Translations under genes and position numbers: made by a program
In this document: positions 9,585 through 18,993 of the stretch, one piece after another
How positions within the stretch are numbered: position 1 is the first letter of the stretch
Layout: the number at the start of each line of letters is the position of its first letter
NCBI RefSeq assembly: GCF_000816785.1
Contig: NZ_CP007766.1
Coordinates: forward strand, 434,001 to 498,000
Reading direction: 5' to 3'
Source of the DNA: Campylobacter peloridis LMG 23910
GTDB lineage: Bacteria > Campylobacterota > Campylobacteria > Campylobacterales > Campylobacteraceae
DNA length: 64,000 nt
Notes under the pieces: generated by a model
What the model was told of the DNA's origin: nothing
The model's input: the letters and a program-made list of their open reading frames with translations, nothing else
Database searches by the model: none

Positions 9585-10025
9585 ATGTATTATTATTCTT
9601 ACGAAGAATTTCAACAAGAAATTATCCCTTTTACTCAAAAAATTAAAAATGAATTTAATCCTGATGTTTTGCTTGCCATTGCAAGAGGGGGGATGACTTT
9701 AGGACATTTTTTAGCAGAAGGTATGGATAATAGAAATTTATTTTCATTAAATTCCATTCATTATGAAGATACTAAAAAGCTAGATACAATTAAAATTTTT
9801 AATATTCCTGATCTTAGTGCGTATAAAAAAATTCTTTTAGTAGATGATATTATAGATAGTGGTGAAACTATGATAGAAATTAAAAGAGTTTTAATGGAAA
9901 AATATCCTCATTTAGAACTCAAAGTAGCTAGTGTTTTTTATAAAACTTCTGCTTTGTTAATCCCTGAATTTTATATTAAAGAAGCAAAAGAATGGATAGA
10001 ATTTTTTTGGAGTATTAAAATTTAG
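9585..10025 (+). CDS. Purine phosphoribosyltransferase
   Basis: A 146-residue type I phosphoribosyltransferase. The PRPP-binding loop is plain: ILLVDDIIDSGETM (about residues 84-97), with two acidic residues followed by the small-residue loop. An IARGGMTLG segment near residue 32 gives the flexible-loop/pyrophosphate side. Such enzymes transfer a purine base to PRPP to form the nucleotide; the short length and the adjacent purine permease point to xanthine/guanine or hypoxanthine salvage (inference). It follows the permease gene by 1 bp and is the last gene of the mqnE transcript as judged by spacing. Confidence 0.85.
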   Translation: MYYYSYEEFQQEIIPFTQKIKNEFNPDVLLAIARGGMTLGHFLAEGMDNRNLFSLNSIHYEDTKKLDTIKIFNIPDLSAYKKILLVDDIIDSGETMIEIKRVLMEKYPHLELKVASVFYKTSALLIPEFYIKEAKEWIEFFWSIKI

Positions 10026-10090
10026 TTCAGTATAAAATAAAATTATTATAATAATATTTTAAATGAATTTTGTTAAAGAAAGGATATTTA

Positions 10091-12490
10091 ATGAGTTTAA
10101 CAAGAAGGAAATTTTTAAAAGGACTTGCTGCTTCTTCGGCAATTGCTTCTATTAATCCTTTATTAGCTGCAAGTGAGGGAACGAAATTTTATAATACTAA
10201 AAAAATTCCCCATGCTACACATTTTGGTGCTTTTTGGGCTGAAGTAAATTCAGAAGGAAAGCTTATAAAAGTTACACCACAACAATCTGACAAACATCCT
10301 TCAGTGATTACAGATGCAATCATCGATAGAACTTATTCAGATACTAGGGTAAAGTATCCTTGTGTTAGAAAAAGCTTTTTAGAAGGAAAAAAAAGACCTA
10401 AATTAAGAGGCAAAGAGCCTTTTGTAAGAGTAAGCTGGGAAAAAGCTTTAGAGCTTGTATTGCAAAAATTAAAAGAAACCCCTATTGAAAATTTATTTAA
10501 TGCTAGTTATGGTGCTTGGGGGCATGTAGGTTTATTGCATAATTGTAACTCTGTAGCAGGAAGATTTTTCAATACTGCTTTAGGTGGCCATATCGGCACT
10601 GATGGCGAGTATAGTAATGGAGCTGCCGGTAAGGTAAATGCTAGTATAGTAGGGGATTTAGAAGTTTATTCTTTACAAACTTCACATGAGGTTATTTTAA
10701 AAAATACCCAAGTGTATGTTTTATGGGGAGCTGATCTTTATAAGTGTAATCAAATTGATTTTAAAGTAGCAAATCGTGGAAATGATGAATATTATAAAAA
10801 ATACAGCAAATCAAATATTAAATTTATTTCAATTGATCCTCAATACACCCAAACAGCAGAAATTTTAAACGCCCAGTGGATTAAAATTCGTCCAAATACT
10901 GATGTTGCTTTAATGCTTGGTATGATGAATTATCTTTATAAAAGTGGAAAATATGATAAAAAATTCATAGAAAAATATACTGATGGTTTTGATAAATTTT
11001 TACCTTATTTACTTGGAAAAACTGATGGAATTGACAAAACTCCAGCATGGGCAGCAAATATCACAGGGGTTGAAGAAAATATTATCACTGCTTTAGCAGA
11101 TACTTTTGTAAAAAATAGAACTTTCTTAGCAGGTAATTGGGCTATGCAAAGAGCACATCATGGAGAACAAGCTGATTGGACTTTAATGGTTTTAGCTTCT
11201 ATGATAGGTCAAGTAGGTTTACCAGGTGGAGGTTTTGGTTTTTCTATGCATTATTCAGGTGGTGGCCAAGCATTTTCAGGTGTAAGATTACCAGTAGGTT
11301 TGCCACAGGGTAAAAATAATCTTGATACCAATATTCCTGCAAGTAGAATTTCAGAAGCTATTTTAAATCCAGGTAAGAAAATTAAATTTAAGGGTAAAGA
11401 AATTACTTATCCTAAAATAAAAACAATGTATGTAGTAGGAGCTTCTGTTTTGGGTCACCATCCAGATACTAACGAGCTTATCAAAGCTTTAAGAACTCTT
11501 GATACCTTGATAGTCCATGAGCCTTGGTGGACTCCTATGGCAAAAATGGCTGATATAGTATTGCCTTCAACTACTACTTTAGAAAGAGATGATATAAGCT
11601 TTGGTGGTTCTTATTCTCAAGATTATGTATATGCTATGAAAAAAGTTATTGAACCTTATTTTGAAAGTAGAAATGATTATGATATTTTTGAAGAATTAGC
11701 AAAAAGAATAGGCGAAAGAGAGCACAAAAAATTCACAGGCGGTAAGACAAAACAACAATGGCTTGAAGGATTTTATGGAAGAAGTGATTGTCCTTATTAT
11801 ATGGAATTTGCTGATTTTTGGAAGCAAGGCTTTATTCATTTTGAGCCACCAAAAGAAGCTTATAATTTTGTAAGACATTCTGAGTTTAGAGCTGATCCAA
11901 TAGCAAATAAACTTGCAACAGAAAGTGGTAAAATTCAAATTTATTCTCCAAAATTTGAAAAATATGGCTTAGATGATTTTAAAGCACATCCAACTTGGTT
12001 TGAACCTGCAGAATGGCTTGGAAATGAAAAATTAGTTAAAAAATATCCTTTTCATTTGTTAAGTCCACATCCAAGATATAGAGTGCATTCTCAACTTGAT
12101 AATACTTGGGTAAGGGATTTATATAAAATTCAAGGTAGAGAACCTGTGGTGATTAATACAAATGATGCTAAAAAACTTGGTATTACTCATGGAGAGGTTG
12201 TAGAAGTATATAATGATCGTGGTTCACTTTTAGCAGGTGCTTTTGTAACAGATAATATCATGGAAGGAGTTATTAGCATACAAGAGGGTGCTTGGTATGA
12301 TCCAGAAGACATAAGCGATAGCAAACCAAGATGTAATGCAGGGCATGTAAATGTTTTAACAAGTTCAAGACCAACTTCTACTATGGCTCAAGCTACAAGC
12401 GTAAATACTTGTCTTGTAGGAATTAAAAAGTTAAAAGAAGTTATAAAGCCATATAACTCAACTACACCACCAGAAATTATAGGAGCTTAA
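10091..12490 (+). CDS. Tat-exported molybdopterin oxidoreductase, TMAO/DMSO reductase type
   Basis: A periplasmic molybdoenzyme of the TorA/DorA/BisC group. I choose the ATG at 10091 because AAAGAAAGG lies just upstream and because it opens directly on the twin-arginine signal MSLTRRKFLKGLAASSA; an upstream TTG at 10070 is unlikely. There is no N-terminal Fe-S cysteine motif, as expected of the TorA branch. GEYSNGAAG (about residues 172-180) matches the loop whose serine binds molybdenum in DMSO/TMAO reductases. At 799 residues it is full length. The cytochrome c gene follows 2 bp later and should be its electron donor. In C. jejuni the homologous pair reduces S- and N-oxides as alternative respiration. 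Confidence 0.9.
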   Translation: MSLTRRKFLKGLAASSAIASINPLLAASEGTKFYNTKKIPHATHFGAFWAEVNSEGKLIKVTPQQSDKHPSVITDAIIDRTYSDTRVKYPCVRKSFLEGKKRPKLRGKEPFVRVSWEKALELVLQKLKETPIENLFNASYGAWGHVGLLHNCNSVAGRFFNTALGGHIGTDGEYSNGAAGKVNASIVGDLEVYSLQTSHEVILKNTQVYVLWGADLYKCNQIDFKVANRGNDEYYKKYSKSNIKFISIDPQYTQTAEILNAQWIKIRPNTDVALMLGMMNYLYKSGKYDKKFIEKYTDGFDKFLPYLLGKTDGIDKTPAWAANITGVEENIITALADTFVKNRTFLAGNWAMQRAHHGEQADWTLMVLASMIGQVGLPGGGFGFSMHYSGGGQAFSGVRLPVGLPQGKNNLDTNIPASRISEAILNPGKKIKFKGKEITYPKIKTMYVVGASVLGHHPDTNELIKALRTLDTLIVHEPWWTPMAKMADIVLPSTTTLERDDISFGGSYSQDYVYAMKKVIEPYFESRNDYDIFEELAKRIGEREHKKFTGGKTKQQWLEGFYGRSDCPYYMEFADFWKQGFIHFEPPKEAYNFVRHSEFRADPIANKLATESGKIQIYSPKFEKYGLDDFKAHPTWFEPAEWLGNEKLVKKYPFHLLSPHPRYRVHSQLDNTWVRDLYKIQGREPVVINTNDAKKLGITHGEVVEVYNDRGSLLAGAFVTDNIMEGVISIQEGAWYDPEDISDSKPRCNAGHVNVLTSSRPTSTMAQATSVNTCLVGIKKLKEVIKPYNSTTPPEIIGA

Positions 12491-12492
12491 TT

Positions 12493-13026
12493 ATGAAGAA
12501 AATTATATTAGCATTAACTTTTTTAACTAGTATTTTATTTGCTAAGGATATGTTTATTTTTAATGAAAAAGTAGATCTTTTAGATAGCACTAGTAAAAAT
12601 GTAGTAGGGCAAATTTATGAAGGTTCTAAAGTTGAGCTTTTAAAAGAAGAGGGTGAGTATTCTTTAATCAAAGTTAAAGGTGAAGTAGTTGATTCAAATC
12701 CAAAAAGTCTTGCTTACACTAAAGATGGAATTTATCTTTTACTTACTTTAAATTCTGCAAATGCCAGTAATGAAATGGAATTTTTGGTAAAAAGCAAGGA
12801 TTTAACTGATAAAGAAATTCTTGCTTGGGATGAAATAGAATTAACTTATTATGATACTTGCACAAGTTGCCATGCAGCTCACAAACCAAAAGAACACTTA
12901 ATGGAAGAGTGGGATGCGTATTTATCAGCTATGCAAGGATTTGCAAAAATTACCGATGCAGAAAAAAATAGAATTTTAAGATTTTTACAATCTCATGCAA
13001 GTAATGGACCTGTAAAACTTGATTAA
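12493..13026 (+). CDS. Monohaem c-type cytochrome, partner of the TMAO/DMSO reductase
   Basis: A 177-residue periplasmic protein with a clear N-terminal signal peptide (MKKIILALTFLTSILFA) and one haem-binding motif CTSCH (about residues 123-127). A methionine-containing segment (YLSAMQGFAKIT) about 22 residues later may supply the distal ligand. The N-terminal part before the haem motif, about 100 residues, resembles an SH3-like module (VGQIYEGSKVELLKEEGEYSLIKVKGEVV). It lies 2 bp after the molybdoenzyme, so it most likely passes electrons from the quinol pool or another cytochrome to that enzyme. The arrangement matches the C. jejuni pair. Confidence 0.88.
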   Translation: MKKIILALTFLTSILFAKDMFIFNEKVDLLDSTSKNVVGQIYEGSKVELLKEEGEYSLIKVKGEVVDSNPKSLAYTKDGIYLLLTLNSANASNEMEFLVKSKDLTDKEILAWDEIELTYYDTCTSCHAAHKPKEHLMEEWDAYLSAMQGFAKITDAEKNRILRFLQSHASNGPVKLD

Positions 13027-13029
13027 AAA

Positions 13030-14187
13030 ATGAAAAGGTATTTAGCCACAATTTTATTTTTAGATTTTTGTGCTTTATTATATGGTATAAATACTTTATC
13101 CATCAGCTATAATGAAGCACAAATTTATTTTTATGAGCATAGCTTAGTAGCTATGCTTGCTAGGTTTGGAACTGCAATTTTAGGACAAAATGATTTTGGT
13201 TTAAGAATTCCTTTTGTGTTATTGCATTCTTTAAGTTGCATATTGCTTTATATTTTAGCGCGTAAATATACCAAAACTTCTTTTGATGCTTTTATCTCTG
13301 TAGTGCTTTTTATCTTACTGCCAGGAAGTGTTGCTAGTGCCTTGCTTATTAATGAATCTAGTATTGTTATTTTTTTTACGCTTTTAATTTTAGTTTTATT
13401 TGAATATAAAAAGACAATTTTATTTTATTTATTTTTGTTTTTAGTCTTATTTGTTGATGGAAATTTTGCCATTTTGTATTTGTCATTTTTCTTTTATGCA
13501 ATTTACAAAAAAGATAAAATTCTTATTGGAATTTCTTTATTATTATTTGCAATTGCTATGAGTATTTATGGTTTTGACACAAGCGGTAAGCCTAAGGGGT
13601 ATTTTTTAGATACTTTAGGAATTTTTGCAGCATGTTTTTCACCTTTGATTTTTTTGTATTTTTTTTATGTTATATATAGAGTATTACTTCAAGATCAAAA
13701 ACCACTTTTATGGTTTATCAGTGCGACTACTTTTATTTTTTGCTTGATTTTTTCTATTAGACAAAAGTTGTATTTGGAAGATTTTTTACCTTTTTGTGTG
13801 GTTTGTACTCCTCTTTTAATCCGTTATTTAATGTCTTCTTATCGTTCAAGAATGCCTCAACTACGCTTAAAGCATAATATTTTTATCGAGTGTTCTTTGG
13901 TATTTTTAGTATTTTTTTATTTAGGGATTATATTTAATCATAGTTTTTATTATTTTTTAAAAGAGCCAAAAAAACACTTTGCTTATGATTATCATATAGC
14001 AAAAGAATTAGCATTAAAGTTAAAACAAAGAGGTATTACAAAAATAACAGCACAAAATGAAGAATTAAATTTAAGATTAAAATTTTATGGCATAGAAAAG
14101 GGAAAGGATAAATTATATCAAACAAACAAAATAACCAAGCTAAATATAAAACTAGCCAATCACAACTTATACTATGCTATAAAATGA
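13030..14187 (+). CDS. Integral membrane protein, glycosyltransferase-39/ArnT-like
   Basis: A 385-residue, very hydrophobic protein with roughly nine to eleven predicted membrane spans and a short polar C-terminal domain. Its N-terminal region NEAQIYFYEHSLVAMLARFGTAILGQNDFGLRIPFVLLHSL resembles the first loop of membrane glycosyltransferases of the GT39/ArnT fold, where an acidic residue in that loop is catalytic. It is shorter than typical ArnT. It begins 3 bp after the cytochrome gene and overlaps the following pseudopilin gene by 4 bp, so it is translationally coupled to both. The substrate is unknown; a non-enzymatic membrane protein remains possible. Confidence 0.6.
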   Translation: MKRYLATILFLDFCALLYGINTLSISYNEAQIYFYEHSLVAMLARFGTAILGQNDFGLRIPFVLLHSLSCILLYILARKYTKTSFDAFISVVLFILLPGSVASALLINESSIVIFFTLLILVLFEYKKTILFYLFLFLVLFVDGNFAILYLSFFFYAIYKKDKILIGISLLLFAIAMSIYGFDTSGKPKGYFLDTLGIFAACFSPLIFLYFFYVIYRVLLQDQKPLLWFISATTFIFCLIFSIRQKLYLEDFLPFCVVCTPLLIRYLMSSYRSRMPQLRLKHNIFIECSLVFLVFFYLGIIFNHSFYYFLKEPKKHFAYDYHIAKELALKLKQRGITKITAQNEELNLRLKFYGIEKGKDKLYQTNKITKLNIKLANHNLYYAIK

Positions 14188-14921
14188 AAAAAGCTTTTTC
14201 TTTACTAGAATTAATCATCGTTAGTATGATACTTTCTATAATTTTTTCTATGGGATATTTTTATTTAAAACCAGATTATTTACATTTAGGTGCTGAGCAA
14301 ATTTTAAATGATATAAAATACACTAGACACTTAGCGCTAATGCAAAATGATTTTAGAGTTAAAGAATTTAACATTGCCAAACGAGAGTGGTATCAAGCTA
14401 AATGGCAAATTTATTTTATACGATCAAAAACAGCTACCAATAACGAACAAACTTATACGATTTTTTTAGACAAAAATGGCGATGGCAATGCAAATATAGG
14501 AAAAAATATAATTAATAAAGACAGAGAAATTGCAATTGATTTAATCAATCCAAATATATTAATGAATTCAGGACAAAGTGGAGTTATATCACAAGGTGAT
14601 TCTAAGGCTAACCCTAAATACAATATAGAAAAAACTTATGGTATATCTAAAGTTACTTTTGAAGGTTCGTGTAAGGGAAGTACTAGATTAGTTTTTGATG
14701 ATTATGGACGCTTGTATTCTCCATTAAAAAATGCTTTAAGAAGTTATGATAAATTACTAAATTTCAATGATAATTGCATTATAAAATTATCAAACAAATC
14801 AAATAAGCACATTTGTATTGTTATAAATCCCCTAAATTCTTATGCTTATATTCCACAATTTAACAACAATAAGCAAATGATTAACATAAACAATAAAATT
14901 CTAACTTGTGAAAATTTGTAA
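14184..14921 (+). CDS. Prepilin-like protein (type IV pilin/type II secretion N-terminal motif)
   Basis: A 245-residue protein that opens with MKKAFSLLELIIVSMILSIIF, the class III signal of pseudopilins: a short basic leader, Phe at the processed N-terminus, Glu five residues on, then a hydrophobic helix. Alanine rather than glycine precedes the expected cleavage site. The rest looks like a globular minor pseudopilin, with a FLDKNGDGNANIGKNI segment that resembles a calcium-binding or turn-rich loop and several cysteines near the C-terminus. Its ATG overlaps the upstream stop (ATGA). No other pilus genes are nearby. It may work with DNA-uptake or secretion machinery elsewhere (inference). Confidence 0.75.
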   Translation: MKKAFSLLELIIVSMILSIIFSMGYFYLKPDYLHLGAEQILNDIKYTRHLALMQNDFRVKEFNIAKREWYQAKWQIYFIRSKTATNNEQTYTIFLDKNGDGNANIGKNIINKDREIAIDLINPNILMNSGQSGVISQGDSKANPKYNIEKTYGISKVTFEGSCKGSTRLVFDDYGRLYSPLKNALRSYDKLLNFNDNCIIKLSNKSNKHICIVINPLNSYAYIPQFNNNKQMININNKILTCENL

Positions 14922-15007
14922 CCCTACCTCTTTCGTTTCTAAACATTTACCTTCAAAGAGCATAATTACATTTGTAAAAGCAAACATTCATAGATAACTC
15001 CTTAGTT

Positions 15008-15038
15008 TTTAAAGATCTAGTTTTTCTAGATCTTTAAA
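15008..15038 (+). terminator. Strong hairpin between the pseudopilin gene and porA
   Basis: A perfect 13-bp inverted repeat (core AAAGATCTAG / CTAGATCTTT) with a TTTTT loop. Its position 87 bp after the pseudopilin stop suggests a transcription terminator that isolates the upstream operon from porA, although there is no long T tract after it. The 264-bp gap around it (14922-15185) holds no gene. Confidence 0.5.
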
Positions 15039-15142
15039 GATTTATATAGCTATAAGTCTATATAAACTAACTAAGCTACACATTTTCTTTAGTTAATTAA
15101 TAAATATTTCTTTATTTTAAGAATTCTTATATAAAACTATGC

Positions 15143-15179
15143 TATAATACTCTCCATAGTTTTAATTTTAATAAGGAGA
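15143..15179 (+). promoter_or_regulatory. porA promoter -10 box and ribosome binding site
   Basis: TATAAT at 15143-15148 followed by AAGGAGA at about 15173-15179, ahead of the porA ATG at 15186. No TTGACA-like -35 box lies 17 bp upstream; instead the region is T-rich, as in most Campylobacter housekeeping promoters. The strong ribosome binding site fits a very abundant protein. Confidence 0.75.
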
Positions 15180-15185
15180 ATTCTC

Positions 15186-16397
15186 ATGAAACTAGTTAAA
15201 CTTAGTTTAGTAGCAGCTTTAGCTGCAGGTGCTTTTTCAGCAGCTAACGCTGTTTCACTTGAAGAAGCTATAAAAGATGTTGATGTATCAGGAATGTTTA
15301 GATACAGATTCCAATCTGATAGACAAGAGCAAGGTAATGTAATTAGCGATGGTTACAACAGCTCTAAAAACAACGAGCACAAATTTAAATCTCAATTAAA
15401 TTTCAAAGCAGCTTTAGATGATAACTTCAAAGCTTTTGTTCAATTCCAATATGGCCAAACAACTGACTATGGTTTTGGTCAAGGAACAACAGGAACAGAT
15501 ACTAAAAGTCCTTTTGTTGTTAACCAAGCTTACTTAGAATACACTAACGAAGCTTATGCTACAAGCTTAACTTTCGGTAAAATGGAAGTTGGTTCAATTT
15601 GGACTGATGATGCTGTAGGAACAGGTGCTAAAGTTGTAAATAATTCTATAGAAGGTTTAACTTTCGCAGGTTATTGGTTTGATGCATTTAACTGGAACAA
15701 TGATGGTGATTATACAGATACAAAATTACCTAAATCATCATTATATGGTGCTGCTGTATTAGGTGATTTTGATCCATTTGCTTTCCAATTATGGGCAGCT
15801 TATTCAGCTAATAATGCATTCTTATATGCAGTAGATGCTAGCTATAAATTTGCATTCAATGATATGAACTTCAAAATCCAAGGTCAATACCTAGGAAATA
15901 GCTTAGATAGCGATTTTGAAAAATTCTACAATCATGGTGTAGACAATGGTAACTTCTATGCTGCTAAATTTAGCGGACAAATCTCTGCTTTTGATTTCCA
16001 AGCAGGTTTATTAGGCTATGGTGATAAAGATAAACAAACTGTAGTTACTTTAGAAGATACAGGTAGAGTTATCGCTCCAGGTCAACAAATTTTCTATGCT
16101 AAAAATACTAGCCAATTAACTCATGTATATGGTGAAAACTTCTTCTATTTTGCAGGTTTAGGTTATACTTTTGCTGAAACATTAAGAGTAGGATTTGACT
16201 ATATTGGTGGTAAAACTGAGCAAACAAATAAAAATGATATAGACAAAAACGAATTTGTAGGTAGTGTATCTTATGCTTATAGTCCAAAACTTACATTTAG
16301 TGGATTCTATTCTTATTTAACAGAAGATTTCAATACAGCTGGTACAAGCGATAAAGATGATCAATTCATCAGACTTGAAGCTTTATATAAATTCTAA
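15186..16397 (+). CDS. porA: Major outer membrane porin (MOMP)
   Basis: The main general porin of Campylobacter, a trimeric beta-barrel that lets small solutes through the outer membrane. The 403-residue precursor has a clear Sec signal peptide (MKLVKLSLVAALAAGAFSAANA, cut before VSLEEA). The mature N-terminus VDVSGMFRYRFQSD, alternating beta strands throughout, and an aromatic C-terminus ending YKF match the family and barrel-assembly rules. It is slightly shorter than the C. jejuni protein; length differences normally fall in surface loops. The gene stands alone with its own promoter and a downstream hairpin. The surface loops vary strongly between strains, so this sequence is a good typing marker. 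Confidence 0.95.
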   Translation: MKLVKLSLVAALAAGAFSAANAVSLEEAIKDVDVSGMFRYRFQSDRQEQGNVISDGYNSSKNNEHKFKSQLNFKAALDDNFKAFVQFQYGQTTDYGFGQGTTGTDTKSPFVVNQAYLEYTNEAYATSLTFGKMEVGSIWTDDAVGTGAKVVNNSIEGLTFAGYWFDAFNWNNDGDYTDTKLPKSSLYGAAVLGDFDPFAFQLWAAYSANNAFLYAVDASYKFAFNDMNFKIQGQYLGNSLDSDFEKFYNHGVDNGNFYAAKFSGQISAFDFQAGLLGYGDKDKQTVVTLEDTGRVIAPGQQIFYAKNTSQLTHVYGENFFYFAGLGYTFAETLRVGFDYIGGKTEQTNKNDIDKNEFVGSVSYAYSPKLTFSGFYSYLTEDFNTAGTSDKDDQFIRLEALYKF

Positions 16398-16403
16398 TTA
16401 CAA

Positions 16404-16428
16404 AAGCTAAGCCTTATAGGCTTAGCTT
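16404..16428. terminator. Bidirectional terminator between porA and yaaA
   Basis: A 10-bp perfect inverted repeat AAGCTAAGCC / GGCTTAGCTT with a 5-nt loop sits 7 bp after the porA stop and just touches the yaaA stop codon (16427-16429, minus strand). It is placed to end both convergent transcripts. Confidence 0.75.
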
Positions 16429-17164
16429 ATAATATCTCTAAAACTATCTCTTCTTTTAATCCTTGTATTTTTATATCTTTTATTTTTAACTCATTTGGTA
16501 GATTATTAAATAATTCTTCTTTTGTTTGTATATCATGTAATGCTAGTATTTTTAAAATCTTACCTCTATAAGCTTTAGCATAATGACTTAATATTTTAGA
16601 ATTTTTTAAAAAAATAAAACTTAGGTGGGTTTGTTTTAAAGTGTAAAATTTTTCATAAAATTTTGCTCTTAAATCTATTACAAGTTCATCTTTTAGTAAA
16701 TTATCAATAGATGATGAAAAATTTTCCTTATAAAATTTTTCTATATTGAAATTATCAATTTTTTTACCTTGTTTAAATTTATAAAAAGGAATCAAATCTT
16801 TTGCCATGATAGGCCCAAATAAGTTAGAAAATATAAGCACATTGTTTAAAATATATTCTTGTGCTTTTTTATTTAAATTTATAAAATCAAGCATTTCGTA
16901 TGCAACGCCATTATATCTTTTTATGGCTTCTATAGTTGGCTTTGAAAAAATATCTTCTTTAAAAAAAATTAATTCTTTGTCGCTTTTAGTTTCAAGAAAT
17001 TTTTTTAAATTTTCATCATTTTGTGATTTGATAAAATTTTGAAAATATTCCAATGCTTCTTTACGCTTTGGATACAATTTTTTAAAAATAAAGGAATTTT
17101 CATTGAGGATATTATCATTTGATTGAATGCTTTTTCCTTCGCTAGGTGAAAATAAAATTTTCAT
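16427..17164 (-). CDS. yaaA: YaaA-family (DUF328) peroxide stress protein
   Basis: A 245-residue protein of the YaaA/UPF0246 family, whose E. coli member lowers free iron and oxidative DNA damage during peroxide stress. Family marks are the N-terminal ILFSPSEGKS, the FNGVAYEML-like segment (here RYNGVAYEMLDF, about residues 83-94), a DLRAKFYEKF segment and SHYAKAYRGKILKILA near the C-terminus. The length is normal. It lies convergent with porA and starts about 90 bp from the divergent tRNA cluster. The exact biochemical activity of the family is not settled. Confidence 0.87.
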   Translation of the reverse strand: MKILFSPSEGKSIQSNDNILNENSFIFKKLYPKRKEALEYFQNFIKSQNDENLKKFLETKSDKELIFFKEDIFSKPTIEAIKRYNGVAYEMLDFINLNKKAQEYILNNVLIFSNLFGPIMAKDLIPFYKFKQGKKIDNFNIEKFYKENFSSSIDNLLKDELVIDLRAKFYEKFYTLKQTHLSFIFLKNSKILSHYAKAYRGKILKILALHDIQTKEELFNNLPNELKIKDIKIQGLKEEIVLEIL

Positions 17165-17212
17165 TTTAATCCTTTCTAGTTTTTATAAATTATACAAAAA
17201 TATTTAAAATAC

Positions 17213-17241
17213 TTGACATTGTTATAAAATTAGATTATAAT
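17213..17241 (+). promoter_or_regulatory. Consensus sigma-70 promoter of the tRNA-tuf operon
   Basis: TTGACA (17213-17218), a 17-bp spacer, and TATAAT (17236-17241) form a perfect canonical sigma-70 promoter 16 bp before the first tRNA. A full -35 hexamer is unusual in Campylobacter; the tRNA-Asn promoter near 61727 has the same design. Confidence 0.88.
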
Positions 17242-17256
17242 TCAACTTTATTTTTT

Positions 17257-17332
17257 GCTGGTTTAGCTCAGTTGGTAGAGCAGCTGCCTTGTAAGCAGCA
17301 GGTCGGGGGTTCAAGTCCCTTAACCAGCTCCA
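17257..17332 (+). tRNA. tRNA-Thr (anticodon TGT)
   Basis: A 76-nt cloverleaf with acceptor GCTGGTT/AACCAGC, anticodon loop CTTGTAA, T-arm GGTTCAAGTCC and an encoded CCA. It is first of four tRNAs before tuf; the order Thr-Tyr-Gly-Thr-tuf is the same as the thrU-tyrU-glyT-thrT-tufB operon of E. coli. Confidence 0.97.
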
Positions 17333-17377
17333 TTGTTGATAGCAGTGTTTGACCAGAAATAAAAAGCATTTATTTAA

Positions 17378-17463
<86 letters not shown>

Positions 17464-17470
17464 TTGCTTT

Positions 17471-17547
17471 GCGGGAGTAGCTCAGTTGGCTAGAGCATCA
17501 GCCTTCCAAGCTGAGGGTCGCGGGTTCGAGTCCCGTTTCCCGCTCCA
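17471..17547 (+). tRNA. tRNA-Gly (anticodon TCC)
   Basis: A 77-nt cloverleaf with acceptor GCGGGAG/TTCCCGC region, anticodon loop CTTCCAA, T-arm GGTTCGAGTCC and encoded CCA. It begins 7 bp after tRNA-Tyr. Confidence 0.97.
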
Positions 17548-17647
17548 ACCTAGATTTTGGTAGAGTGAAACTGGGAGCTGTTTTAAATTCAGATTTCTTG
17601 CAGTTTCTAATCCAAATTTATAGTTTATGTTTTTAATTTTTCTGAGC

Positions 17648-17722
<75 letters not shown>

Positions 17723-17787
17723 TTGATTTCAAAAGATTATAAAACATAAATTAGTATTTGTTTGTAAATTTTATATGGAGGAAAAAG

Positions 17788-18987
17788 ATGGCTAAAGAAA
17801 AATTTTCAAGAAATAAGCCTCACGTAAATATCGGTACTATTGGTCACGTTGATCATGGTAAAACAACTTTAACAGCTGCTATTTCTGCTGTTCTTTCTAG
17901 AAGAGGTTTGGCTGAGCTAAAAGATTATGATAATATCGACAATGCTCCAGAAGAAAAAGAGCGTGGTATTACTATTGCTACTTCACATATTGAGTATGAA
18001 ACTGAAAATCGTCACTATGCGCATGTGGACTGCCCAGGTCACGCTGACTATGTTAAAAATATGATTACAGGTGCAGCACAAATGGATGGAGCAATTCTTG
18101 TTGTTTCTGCAGCTGATGGTCCAATGCCACAAACTAGAGAGCATATTCTACTTTCTCGTCAAGTAGGTGTTCCATACATTGTTGTTTTTATGAATAAAGC
18201 TGATATGGTTGATGATGCTGAATTGTTAGAATTAGTTGAAATGGAAATTAGAGAGTTATTAAGCTCTTATGATTTTCCAGGAGATGATACACCAATTATT
18301 TCAGGTTCTGCTTTACAAGCTTTAGAAGAAGCAAAAGCTGGACAAGATGGTGAATGGTCTAAAAAAATATTAGATCTTATGGCAGCAGTTGATGAGTATA
18401 TTCCAACTCCAGCTCGTGATACAGATAAAGATTTCTTAATGCCAATTGAAGATGTATTTTCGATTTCAGGTCGTGGAACCGTTGTTACAGGTAGAATTGA
18501 AAAAGGTGTTGTAAAAGTTGGCGATACTATAGAAATTGTTGGTATTAGAGATACTCAAAGCACAACAGTTACTGGTGTTGAAATGTTTAGAAAAGAAATG
18601 GATCAAGGTGAAGCAGGGGACAATGTTGGTGTTCTTCTTCGTGGAACTAAGAAAGAAGATGTTCTTCGTGGTATGGTTCTTGCTAAACCTAAATCAATCA
18701 CTCCACACACTGATTTTGAAGCAGAAGTTTATATTTTAAATAAAGATGAAGGTGGTCGTCACACTCCATTCTTTAATAACTATAGACCACAATTTTATGT
18801 AAGAACAACAGATGTTACTGGTTCTATCCAACTTGCAGAAGGCGTTGAAATGGTTATGCCTGGTGAGAATGTTAGAATCACTGTAAGTCTTATTGCTCCA
18901 GTTGCACTTGAAGAAGGTACTCGCTTTGCAATTCGTGAAGGTGGTCGTACCGTTGGTTCAGGTGTTGTTTCTAAAATTATTAAATAA
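17788..18987 (+). CDS. tuf: Elongation factor Tu
   Basis: EF-Tu carries aminoacyl-tRNA to the ribosome as a GTP complex. The start is the ATG at 17788, preceded by GGAGGAAAAAG; it gives the standard 399-residue protein beginning [28 protein letters not shown]. The G1 motif GHVDHGKT, the DCPGHADY G3 motif and the NKADMVDD G4 motif are intact, as are domains 2 and 3 to the terminal VVSKIIK. It follows four tRNA genes as in E. coli tufB. A hairpin with a T tail lies between tuf and rpmG and may reduce transcription of the following genes relative to tuf. Confidence 0.98.
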   Translation: MAKEKFSRNKPHVNIGTIGHVDHGKTTLTAAISAVLSRRGLAELKDYDNIDNAPEEKERGITIATSHIEYETENRHYAHVDCPGHADYVKNMITGAAQMDGAILVVSAADGPMPQTREHILLSRQVGVPYIVVFMNKADMVDDAELLELVEMEIRELLSSYDFPGDDTPIISGSALQALEEAKAGQDGEWSKKILDLMAAVDEYIPTPARDTDKDFLMPIEDVFSISGRGTVVTGRIEKGVVKVGDTIEIVGIRDTQSTTVTGVEMFRKEMDQGEAGDNVGVLLRGTKKEDVLRGMVLAKPKSITPHTDFEAEVYILNKDEGGRHTPFFNNYRPQFYVRTTDVTGSIQLAEGVEMVMPGENVRITVSLIAPVALEEGTRFAIREGGRTVGSGVVSKIIK

Positions 18988-18993
18988 TTTTAC

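Noticed and set aside
17758-17787. Upstream start for tuf giving ten extra residues
   Set aside because: The strong GGAGG ribosome binding site lies inside that extension, and the shorter protein has the conserved MAKEKF start.
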